A stretch of 8,632 nt of DNA, taken from positions 1 to 8,632 of the forward strand of contig JAJZVE010000163.1 of the NCBI GenBank assembly GCA_021845835.1, written 5' to 3'. Position numbers and translations under genes: made by a program. Of this stretch, positions 1 through 5,938 are shown one piece after another. The notes below the pieces were generated by a model, which was given only the letters and a program-made list of their open reading frames with translations, made no database searches and was not told the origin of the DNA. The DNA is from Pseudomonadota bacterium. Its GTDB lineage: Bacteria > Pseudomonadota > Alphaproteobacteria > Acetobacterales > Acetobacteraceae. The first letter of the stretch is position 1, and each line of letters starts with the position of its first letter.

Positions 1-329
1 TTCGTGCCCGTTTGACGTCGTGCCTGCCTGTGCGTGTGTGAAGGCAGCCCCGAAGTCTCTCGAAGACCGCTGCAGCTTCCTCTCCGCCCCACCTGGGGCG
101 GAGAAGGGACGGCGTCGCAGACGGATTTTCTTCGTGACCGCCTTCGCAGGATTGACGTCGAGCGGTCGGAACCTTCGGCGGCTGGCATTCATCATGATCG
201 GTGTCATGTCGGGAATCCTGATCGCCGCCATCGTCAACCGGCCGCAGCGGCGGCTGTTCCGCTCCGTCGGCCGCAGCAGCCTGCGCCCGTTCCCCGTATG
301 CCTGCCTGATTCCTGCGTGCGTTATCCTC
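1..329. other. Upstream region without a confident gene
   Basis: No reading frame here resembles a known family. The region holds a strong hairpin at 81-104, listed separately. It also holds a + strand frame closed by the TGA at 338-340, which from ATG 194 would encode 48 residues with one hydrophobic run (IMIGVMSGILIAAIV) followed by arginines; that frame has no ribosome binding site. No convincing -35/-10 pair for the ATPase gene is visible. Confidence 0.5.
81..104. other. Perfect 10-bp hairpin (possible terminator or repetitive palindrome)
   Basis: Bases 81-90 and 95-104 are exact reverse complements (TCTCCGCCCC / GGGGCGGAGA) around a 4-base loop, ACCT. The arm is almost all G+C, so it would fold very stably in RNA from either strand. 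No T tract follows directly on either side, so a classical intrinsic terminator is not shown. It could be a Rho-assisted terminator of a gene left of the window, or one copy of a dispersed intergenic palindrome. It lies 225 bases before the ATPase start. Confidence 0.5.
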
Positions 330-2993
330 ATGGCGGCTGACGCGGCCCCGCCGGCGCCCGCATGGCATATGCTCGATCGCGCGAGCGCGACTGCCCGCCT
401 CGGCGCCGACGCGGTGAGCGGCCTGTCCGACGCCGAGGTGCGCGCGCGGCAGGCGCGCCACGGGCCGAATGCCCTCCGCGAAGCCGGGCGGCGCAGCAGG
501 CTGCGCATGCTGCTGGCCCAGTTCACCGATTTCATGATCCTGCTGCTGGTCGCAGCCGCGATCGTCTCCGGCTTCATCGGTGACGCCGAGGATACCGTCG
601 TCATCCTCGGCATCGTGGTGCTCAACGCAGCCGTGGGTTTTGTGCAGGAATTTCGCGCCGAGCGCGCCATGGCGGCGCTGCGGCGCCTGGCTGCGCCCGG
701 CGCCGTCGTCGTGCGCGAAGGCCGGCCGCAGGCCGTGCCCGCCGAGTCGCTGGTGCCCGGCGACGTGGTGATTCTGGAGGCGGGAAACGCCGTGCCGGCC
801 GATCTCCGTCTGCTTGAGGCGGTCGGGCTCAAAGTGGCAGAAGCCGCTCTTACCGGCGAATCACTGCCGGTGGAAAAGCACGTGGATCCGAGCGAGGATC
901 TCGACCTGCCGCTCGGTGACCGGCGCAACATGGCGTTCAAGGGAACCGCCATCCTGTACGGCCGTGGCCGCGGGCTGGTCGTCGCCACCGGCATGGCCAC
1001 CGAGCTTGGACGGATCGCCGGGATGCTTGCGGACGCGGGACAGACGCGCACGCCGCTGCAGCGGCGCCTGGCGGTGTTCGGCCGGCAGATCACCCTGGCC
1101 GCCCTGGCGGTCTGCGTGCTCATCTTCGCCACCGGCCTGCTGCGTGGCGAGCCGCCGCTGCTGATGCTGCTGACCGCGCTGAGCCTGGCGGTGGCCGCGA
1201 TACCGGAGGCGATGCCGGCGGTGGTGACCGTGCTGCTCGCGCTCGGTGCCGCCCGGATGGCGCGGGAGCGCGCCTTGATCCGTCGGCTTCCCGCCGTCGA
1301 GACGCTCGGCTCCGTCACCACGATCTGCACCGACAAGACCGGCACGCTGACGCGCAACGAGATGCGCGCGGTGGAGGCGTTCGTGGACCGGGAACGGCGC
1401 GCCATCGGTGCTCTCGACCCGGACGGCAAGCCGGCGGCAGCCCTGCTGCGCGCCCTGGCGTTCTGCAATGACGTGGTCCGCGACAGCGATGGCGGCGTGC
1501 GCGCAGACCCGACCGAGGTGGCGCTCTGGCGCGTCGCCGCGGACGCCGGGATCGACAAGGCCGAGGGCGAACGGACTGCGCCGCGGGTGCTGGAACTGCC
1601 GTTCGACTCCGAGCGCAAGCGCATGACCACGCTGCACGCCGCCGCGGACGGGTTCGTTGCCTATACCAAGGGCGCGCCGGAAACCGTGCTTGCCCGCTGC
1701 AGCGGGATGGCGACGCGCGCGGGTGTGGTGCCGCTCGACCGCGAGCAGGCGATGCGGTTGGCCGAAGCGATGTCGGCGGATGGCCTGCGGGTTCTTGCCG
1801 TGGCCTGCCGGCAGTGGGACAGGCTGCCCGCGCAGCGTACGGCCGACACGATCGAACAGGATCTCGCGCTGCTGGGGATGGTCGGCCTGCTTGATCCGCC
1901 GCGCGACGAGGCAAAGGCGGCCGTGGCGACGTGCCGGGCGGCCGGCATCACGCCGGTGATGATCACCGGCGACCACCCCGTCACCGCGCGCGCCATCGCC
2001 CGGCAGATCGGCCTGACCGACAACGACGGCGCGGTGCTGACCGGGCGGGACCTGCAGACGCTGACCGACGCGGAACTGCAAAAGCGCGTTGCCGAGGTGC
2101 GGGTGTATGCCCGTGTCGATCCGGCGCAGAAGATCCGCATCGTCGCGGCACTGCAGGCGGCGGGCGAAATCGTCGCCATGACGGGCGATGGCGTCAACGA
2201 TGCGCCGGCGCTGGCACGCGCCGACATCGGTGTCGCGATGGGCAAGGGAGGCACCGACGTCGCCCGCGAATCCGCCGGCCTTATCCTGCTCGACGACAAC
2301 TTCGCGACCATCGTGACCGCCGTGCGGGAAGGCCGGCGCATCTACGACAACATCCGCAAGTTCGTCCGCTTCGTGGTCACCTGCAACTCGGCGGAGATCT
2401 GGACGATCTTCCTGGCGCCCTTTCTCGGACTGCCCATGCCGCTGCTGCCGATCCAGATCCTGTGGATGAATCTCGTCACCGACGGCCTGCCCGGCCTCGC
2501 GCTTGCAGCCGAGCCGGCGGAACATGACATCATGGGTCGTCCGCCCAGGCCGCCGCGCGAAGGACTGTTCGCGAAGGGAATGGCGTGGCAGGTGATCTGG
2601 GTCGGGCTGCTGATGGCTGCCGTCACCCTGCTGACCCAGGCCTTTGCCGTGCGGACGGGGCGGGAGCACTGGGGGACCATGGTGTTCACGGTGCTGACCC
2701 TCACGCAGATGTGGCAGGTGCTGGCGATCCGCTCGGACCGCGACTCCCTGCTCGAACTGGGGGTCGGTTCCAACCTGCCGCTGCTCGGCGCGGTGCTGCT
2801 GACCTTCGTGCTGCAGCTCGCCGTCGTCTATCTGCCGCCGCTGCAACCGATCTTCGACACGGCGCCGCTGACCGTCGGCGAACTGCTGGCCTGTATCGCG
2901 CTGTCGAGCATCGTGTTCTTCGCGGTCGAAGCGGCCAAGCGACTGGCCCGCGGCAATTCGCCGCGTCCGTCAGTCGGGCGCGAAGCAGGATAG
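330..2993 (+). CDS. P2-type cation-transporting ATPase (Ca2+-ATPase-like)
   Basis: This is an inner-membrane pump that uses ATP hydrolysis, through a phospho-aspartate intermediate, to export cations; Ca2+ or Mn2+ is most likely. The 887 residues are the usual length and all domains are present in order. They are a cation-ATPase N-terminal domain (about 12-75), M1 (68-84), M2 (88-108), actuator TGES (175-178), M4 with PEAMP (292-296), phosphorylation motif DKTGTLT (335-341, Asp335), nucleotide-binding KGAPE (447-451), MITGD (544-548), hinge TGDGVNDAPA (618-627) and six C-terminal helices. Against SERCA, the ligand positions read Glu293 (E309), Asn686 (N768), Glu689 (E771), Asn714 (N796), Thr717 (T799) and Asp718 (D800), but Gln793 replaces E908. 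Site II is therefore intact and site I slightly altered. The start at 330 lacks a clear Shine-Dalgarno; ATG 369 (residue 14) is the alternative. The gene stands alone, converging on htpX. Family assignment is secure; the ion is inferred. Confidence 0.95.
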   Translation: MAADAAPPAPAWHMLDRASATARLGADAVSGLSDAEVRARQARHGPNALREAGRRSRLRMLLAQFTDFMILLLVAAAIVSGFIGDAEDTVVILGIVVLNAAVGFVQEFRAERAMAALRRLAAPGAVVVREGRPQAVPAESLVPGDVVILEAGNAVPADLRLLEAVGLKVAEAALTGESLPVEKHVDPSEDLDLPLGDRRNMAFKGTAILYGRGRGLVVATGMATELGRIAGMLADAGQTRTPLQRRLAVFGRQITLAALAVCVLIFATGLLRGEPPLLMLLTALSLAVAAIPEAMPAVVTVLLALGAARMARERALIRRLPAVETLGSVTTICTDKTGTLTRNEMRAVEAFVDRERRAIGALDPDGKPAAALLRALAFCNDVVRDSDGGVRADPTEVALWRVAADAGIDKAEGERTAPRVLELPFDSERKRMTTLHAAADGFVAYTKGAPETVLARCSGMATRAGVVPLDREQAMRLAEAMSADGLRVLAVACRQWDRLPAQRTADTIEQDLALLGMVGLLDPPRDEAKAAVATCRAAGITPVMITGDHPVTARAIARQIGLTDNDGAVLTGRDLQTLTDAELQKRVAEVRVYARVDPAQKIRIVAALQAAGEIVAMTGDGVNDAPALARADIGVAMGKGGTDVARESAGLILLDDNFATIVTAVREGRRIYDNIRKFVRFVVTCNSAEIWTIFLAPFLGLPMPLLPIQILWMNLVTDGLPGLALAAEPAEHDIMGRPPRPPREGLFAKGMAWQVIWVGLLMAAVTLLTQAFAVRTGREHWGTMVFTVLTLTQMWQVLAIRSDRDSLLELGVGSNLPLLGAVLLTFVLQLAVVYLPPLQPIFDTAPLTVGELLACIALSSIVFFAVEAAKRLARGNSPRPSVGREAG

Positions 2994-3006
2994 CACGCCA
3001 TGCGGG

Positions 3007-3029
3007 CTGCCGCCTGCGTGACGCGGCAG
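3007..3029. terminator. Possible bidirectional terminator hairpin between convergent genes
   Basis: The 37-bp gap between the ATPase stop (2993) and the htpX stop (3031) contains a 7-bp inverted repeat, CTGCCGC (3007-3013) and GCGGCAG (3023-3029), with a 9-base loop. An overlapping alternative pairing, GCCTGC (3012-3017) with GCAGGC (3026-3031), is also possible. Position between two 3' ends fits a shared terminator. There is no T tract on either strand, so this is a guess from place and symmetry. Confidence 0.3.
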
Positions 3030-3030
3030 G

Positions 3031-3900
3031 CTATCCGGTCGCCCACGGCGATTTCGTGCCAGCCATCGCGGCGAGCCGGGCGATCCTTTCCCTGACCGGC
3101 GGATGGGTCGAGAACAGGCCGCCGGGACGCGCGCCGCTCAGCGGACTGATGATGAACAGATGCGCGGTGGCCGGATTACGCTCGGCGTCTTCGTTCGGGA
3201 TCTGCTGCACCCCGGCGTGAATACGCGCCAGCGCCTGCGCCAGCCACATCGGCTGGCCGACGATCTCCGCCCCCGCCTTGTCGGCCGCGTATTCCCGCGT
3301 CCGCGAGATGGCAAGCTGCACCAGCGCGGCCGCCAGCGGCGCCAGCAGCATGATCACCAGCCCGGCGATGGCGCCGGGATGGTTGCGCTCGCCATTGCGG
3401 CCCGGCGTGAGGAAGAACAGGAAATTCGCCAGCATGCCGATGGCACCGGCAAGCGTCGCGGTGATCGTCATGGTCAGCGTGTCGTGGTGCTTCACATGCG
3501 CGAGCTCATGCGCCAGCACGCCGGCGACCTCGCGTTCCGGCAGCATGCGCAGCAGGCCGCGCGTGACGGCGACGGCGGCGTGCGACGGGTTGCGGCCGGT
3601 GGCGAACGCATTGGGCTGCTCGCTGTCGATCAGATAGACCTTCGGCACCGGCAGGCCTGCGCGGCCGGCCAGATCGCGCACGATCCGCAGCAGCTCCGGC
3701 GCCTGGCTGTCGTCCACCTGGTGCGCGCCGTACATCATCAGGACGACGCGGTCGGCGCTCCAGTACGTGAACAGGTTGGTTGCCGCGGCGATCAGCAAGG
3801 CGACCGCCATGCCGTGCGGTCCCGCGACCCAGTAGCCGACCGCCATGAACAGCGCGGTGAGTGCCGAGATCAGCAGTCCGGTGCGCAGCAGGTTGTTCAT
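3031..3900 (-). CDS. htpX: Membrane zinc metalloprotease HtpX (M48B)
   Basis: HtpX is an inner-membrane protease with a cytoplasmic catalytic domain that degrades misfolded membrane proteins, working alongside FtsH. The 289 residues are close to the 293 of E. coli HtpX. Two hydrophobic segments lie near the N-terminus (about 5-22 and 30-46) and two more follow the active site (about 148-164 and 177-198). The zinc site is HELAH at 131-135 (His131, Glu132, His135) with the third ligand Glu203 in [13 protein letters not shown] (199-211). The family-typical [11 protein letters not shown] (95-105) is also present. The ATG at 3900 gives the expected HtpX N-terminus, although no strong Shine-Dalgarno is seen. 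The small membrane protein gene upstream on the same strand ends 60 bp away, so the two may be cotranscribed. No heat-shock promoter is visible, so regulation is unknown. Confidence 0.96.
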   Translation of the reverse strand: MNNLLRTGLLISALTALFMAVGYWVAGPHGMAVALLIAAATNLFTYWSADRVVLMMYGAHQVDDSQAPELLRIVRDLAGRAGLPVPKVYLIDSEQPNAFATGRNPSHAAVAVTRGLLRMLPEREVAGVLAHELAHVKHHDTLTMTITATLAGAIGMLANFLFFLTPGRNGERNHPGAIAGLVIMLLAPLAAALVQLAISRTREYAADKAGAEIVGQPMWLAQALARIHAGVQQIPNEDAERNPATAHLFIISPLSGARPGGLFSTHPPVRERIARLAAMAGTKSPWATG

Positions 3901-3960
3901 GGCAGGCAGGATATCCAGCAGCAGGCAGAAGACATTGATCTTCGTCAGGCTGCGTCGCGT

Positions 3961-4251
3961 TCATCGCCGCGGCGGGGCGCGTCGTGCGTCCCACCAGCGT
4001 TGCAGCCGTCCCAGCACGCGCAGCGTGGCGCGACGCACCGGCGGGATGTCTTCGCCGACCAGCAACGCCCCGACCGGCAGCATCCAAATGCCGAGCACCG
4101 GCAGGAAGCCGAACAGGCCGCCGGCGATCAGCGCGACGCCGAGCGGCAGACGGACCCATTTCGCCTCGGGCCGCACCAGCCATGTGTAGGACCGTCGCGC
4201 CGGGTGCGGCAGCGCATCGAGCAGCCGCCGCAAACGAGGGTCATGTGTCAT
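3961..4251 (-). CDS. Small two-helix membrane protein of unknown function
   Basis: A 96-residue protein whose function I cannot name. It has a basic amphipathic start (residues 1-33), then a hydrophobic stretch of about 33 residues (34-66). A turn at PVLG (51-54) splits this into two short helices, ending in GEDIPP (67-71). A strongly basic, tryptophan-containing tail (72-96) follows. The pattern LPLG...GFLPVLGIWMLP resembles small uncharacterised membrane proteins I recall from alphaproteobacteria, but I cannot name a family. The charge pattern suggests both ends are cytoplasmic, with a helical hairpin in the membrane. Codon use is like the neighbours (high GC3) and the opposite-strand frame makes no recognisable protein, which supports it being real. 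It lies 60 bp upstream of htpX on the same strand; a shared membrane-quality role is possible but not shown. Confidence 0.72.
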   Translation of the reverse strand: MTHDPRLRRLLDALPHPARRSYTWLVRPEAKWVRLPLGVALIAGGLFGFLPVLGIWMLPVGALLVGEDIPPVRRATLRVLGRLQRWWDARRAPPRR

Positions 4252-4364
4252 CTGGCGCCCGCTGATCGTAAAGGGCCCGTCATGCTGTCACCACGGCCGC
4301 GCTCCTTTGCGTGTCACCGAATGGCGCACGGGGGAACGACGAATGGCCGGTGATTGGCCGGGTC

Positions 4365-4389
4365 GATCGCCGCATTCCGTGCGGTGATC
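4365..4389 (+). other. 10-bp hairpin, intergenic
   Basis: GATCGCCGCA (4365-4374) pairs with TGCGGTGATC (4380-4389) around the 5-base loop TTCCG. The single non-Watson-Crick position is a G-U wobble (4369/4385) if + strand RNA is made, but a C-A mismatch in - strand RNA. This gives a slight preference for a + strand transcript. No T tract follows. Function is unknown. Confidence 0.4.
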
Positions 4390-4399
4390 CGACATCGCA

Positions 4400-4427
4400 G
4401 GGTTGGTCGGCCGGAGGCCGACGTCCC
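4400..4427. terminator. Possible larA terminator or structured element
   Basis: GTCGGCC (4406-4412) and GGCCGAC (4416-4422) form a perfect 7-bp stem with a 3-base GGA loop. GGG (4400-4402) and CCC (4425-4427) can extend it past a small internal loop. It sits about 85 bases beyond the larA stop codon, where a terminator for that gene would be expected. The - strand sequence after the stem has no T tract. It could instead be a REP-like palindrome. The fold is clear; the role is a guess. Confidence 0.3.
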
Positions 4428-4511
4428 GCCAGAGGGGCCCGGATCGCGTTCTACACGGCGTTAGATGGTCGGGCAGGCGGCGCGTGCAATAAGTGCCAAC
4501 GGTGGTGAGGG

Positions 4512-5789
4512 CTATCCCCGCAGCGGCACCACGTACGGCCCTTCGGGAATCACCGCCACGGCCGGATCGCCGTGGCGGGCGAGGCTGGCGGCGAGCGCGT
4601 CCTCCACGGATGCGATCATCTCCACCCCGGTGATGCGCCGCCCCTCCGCATCCAGCCCGGTCGTGTAGAGCTGCACGCGGCCGAGCCGCATCGGCTTGAG
4701 CTGCATCTCGGTCTGCCACTCGTCCACGTCGGCGAGGGATTTGGCCGTGAGCGTCGCGAGGAATTGCTCCGGCCCGAGCGCCACCAGCCGCGCCTGCGCC
4801 GCCCGGAACTCGGCCGAGCCGAAGCCTTCGGAACAGGCCGAGGCGATGATGAGCGTGCCGCCCGGCGCCAGGATATCGAGCGGCGTCACCATGCCTTTCA
4901 CCGTCTGATAGTAGGTCTTATCCAGCGGATAGCCGGCCGCCGAGGTCAGCACGGTTGCGAACTGCCGGCCGACGGGGACGGCGGTGGCGACGGCGACGAA
5001 TTCGACGGCAAGCTGGTGGCTCGCGATGATCTCGCCGAAATTGACGAAGGCGAGGTCACGGTCCTCGTCGATCACGGTGTTGAGCGCGAACACCTCGCCC
5101 AGCATGCGCACGATCGCCAGTTGCTCCTCGTGCAGCGGGTTGCCGACCAGGTTGCACTGGACGGCGAGCGGGTCCTCCATGAAGCGGGCAGAGTGGAAGG
5201 TGCGGATGGTGGTGTGATGCGCGACGCCGGGCGCCACCACTTTGCGCCCGCCCGACCAGCCGGCCATGAAGTGCGGCTCCACGAGGCCGGTGGCGATGCG
5301 CAGATCGGCCGCGACGAAGCGCCGGTCGAGCAGGACGGGCACGCCGCGGCCGGGCGTCGCGCCGAGATCGACGTGATCGTCGTCGTTGCGGGCGAAGTGG
5401 TTTTCCACGCGCACGTGCTGCATGACCCACTTGTCGCCGACCAGTTCGGCCAGTTCCGCGCCTTCGTTCGGCCGGTGCAGGCCGGTCGCGACCAGTACAG
5501 TGATGCGGTCGAGGGGAATGCCCGCCGCCGTCATGTCCTCGATCATCGGGCGCAGGAACAGGTGGTTCGGCACCGGGCGGGTGATGTCGCAGATCAGGAT
5601 GCAGGCGCTGCGCCGCCCGTGCGCCAGTGCGCGCAGCGGCGCTGAGTCGAGGGCGGCGCGCACGGCCGCGTGCGGGTCGGGCAGTTTCGGCAGCGGACGC
5701 TTGCGGATCAGGCGCGGCTGCGCGCCATCCGGCAGGCGGACGGAGAGCTGGCCGCGGCCGAAGGCGATCTGGACGGAGGAAGCGGGCAT
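4512..5789 (-). CDS. LarA-family nickel-dependent 2-hydroxyacid racemase/epimerase
   Basis: LarA enzymes invert C2 of 2-hydroxyacids by transient hydride transfer to a nickel-pincer nucleotide cofactor. From ATG 5789 the protein is 425 residues, matching Lactobacillus plantarum LarA (about 424). The residues I recall for that enzyme are present at near-identical positions. They are the DITRPVP substrate loop (68-74), His105 and His173 (catalytic H108, H174), Lys183 in SGGRK (K184, cofactor thioamide link), His199 (H200, nickel ligand) and Tyr294-Gln295...Lys298. The Lar_N domain fills the first half. An AGGA at 5799-5802 precedes the ATG with 9-base spacing. A longer frame from GTG 5924 would add a low-complexity, unconserved N-terminus and overlap the denD ribosome binding site, so I rejected it. 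No larB, larC or larE cofactor genes are in the window. Homologues act on lactate, malate or sugar acids; the divergent denD points to a sugar acid (inference). Confidence 0.9.
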   Translation of the reverse strand: MPASSVQIAFGRGQLSVRLPDGAQPRLIRKRPLPKLPDPHAAVRAALDSAPLRALAHGRRSACILICDITRPVPNHLFLRPMIEDMTAAGIPLDRITVLVATGLHRPNEGAELAELVGDKWVMQHVRVENHFARNDDDHVDLGATPGRGVPVLLDRRFVAADLRIATGLVEPHFMAGWSGGRKVVAPGVAHHTTIRTFHSARFMEDPLAVQCNLVGNPLHEEQLAIVRMLGEVFALNTVIDEDRDLAFVNFGEIIASHQLAVEFVAVATAVPVGRQFATVLTSAAGYPLDKTYYQTVKGMVTPLDILAPGGTLIIASACSEGFGSAEFRAAQARLVALGPEQFLATLTAKSLADVDEWQTEMQLKPMRLGRVQLYTTGLDAEGRRITGVEMIASVEDALAASLARHGDPAVAVIPEGPYVVPLRG

Positions 5790-5798
5790 CGGCTGACG

Positions 5799-5802
5799 TC
5801 CT
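5799..5802 (-). promoter_or_regulatory. Ribosome binding site deciding the larA-like start
   Basis: On the - strand this reads AGGA, 9 bases before the ATG at 5789. It supports the 425-residue start over the longer frame that opens at GTG 5924. Confidence 0.6.
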
Positions 5803-5837
5803 GCGGGTTCGGGGCGGACAAGCCCCCAACATAGACC

Positions 5838-5854
5838 GTCCGGGCACGCCGGAC
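5838..5854. promoter_or_regulatory. 17-bp inverted repeat, candidate operator
   Basis: GTCCGG (5838-5843) and CCGGAC (5849-5854) are perfect inverted arms around a 5-base centre, GCACG. The repeat lies in the divergent larA-denD intergenic region. It sits just upstream of a possible -10 for the larA-like gene (TATGTT on the - strand, 5828-5833), a good place for a dimeric regulator controlling both genes. In DNA this GC-rich, 6-bp arms can arise by chance, and no regulator gene is in the window to pair it with. Confidence 0.3.
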
Positions 5855-5873
5855 CACGACCCGCGCCGCTGCC

Positions 5874-5902
5874 TTGTTCCGATCGCGCCGCTCCCCTAGG
5901 GT
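5874..5902 (+). promoter_or_regulatory. Weak candidate sigma-70 promoter for denD
   Basis: TTGTTC (5874-5879) and TAGGGT (5897-5902) are separated by exactly 17 bases, and 22 bases later the denD ribosome binding site begins. Each hexamer matches the consensus at only three of six positions, so spacing and place are the main support. Confidence 0.25.
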
Positions 5903-5924
5903 CGCCCGCCAGCGACACGGTCAC

Positions 5925-5931
5925 GGGAGGG
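5925..5931 (+). promoter_or_regulatory. Strong denD ribosome binding site
   Basis: GGGAGGG at 5925-5931 is a near-ideal Shine-Dalgarno, with its core ending 8 bases before the ATG at 5939. It is the best ribosome binding site in the window and fixes the denD start. Confidence 0.75.
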
Positions 5932-5938
5932 TTCGGCC

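Larger units (their letters stand above)
4252..4511. other. Non-coding gap with two tandem hairpins
   Basis: This 260-bp gap lies downstream of larA and upstream of the small membrane protein gene, both on the - strand. It should hold the larA 3' end and the promoter of the small gene and htpX. Short frames here read as low-complexity arginine-rich or mixed sequence with no family resemblance. Two hairpins (4365-4389 and 4400-4427) are listed separately. On the - strand, GGTGACA occurs twice (complement of 4286-4292 and 4312-4318), 26 bp apart, before the small gene; I do not recognise it as a known site. Confidence 0.5.

Noticed and set aside
12..160. TTGACGTCG occurring twice (12-20 and 152-160), each starting like a -35 element
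   Set aside because: No -10-like hexamer sits at a suitable distance from either copy, and a 9-base repeat is weak evidence for a regulatory site.
861..2846. 661-codon open frame on the - strand inside the ATPase gene
   Set aside because: It reads as low-complexity, His/Arg/Gln-rich sequence, a common artefact opposite high-GC genes. The + strand frame is an unmistakable complete P-type ATPase.
3103..4353. 416-codon open frame on the + strand opposite htpX and the small membrane protein
   Set aside because: It is rich in Arg, Gln and His with no recognisable family, whereas the - strand encodes a full HtpX with its zinc site.
4391..4470. tRNA-like fold around the 4400-4427 stem
   Set aside because: There is no GGTTCGA-type T loop, no acceptor pairing and no plausible anticodon arm.
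5790..5924. N-terminal extension of the LarA-like protein starting at GTG 5924
   Set aside because: The extra 45 residues are low-complexity and exceed the family length, the GTG abuts the denD ribosome binding site, and ATG 5789 has its own AGGA.
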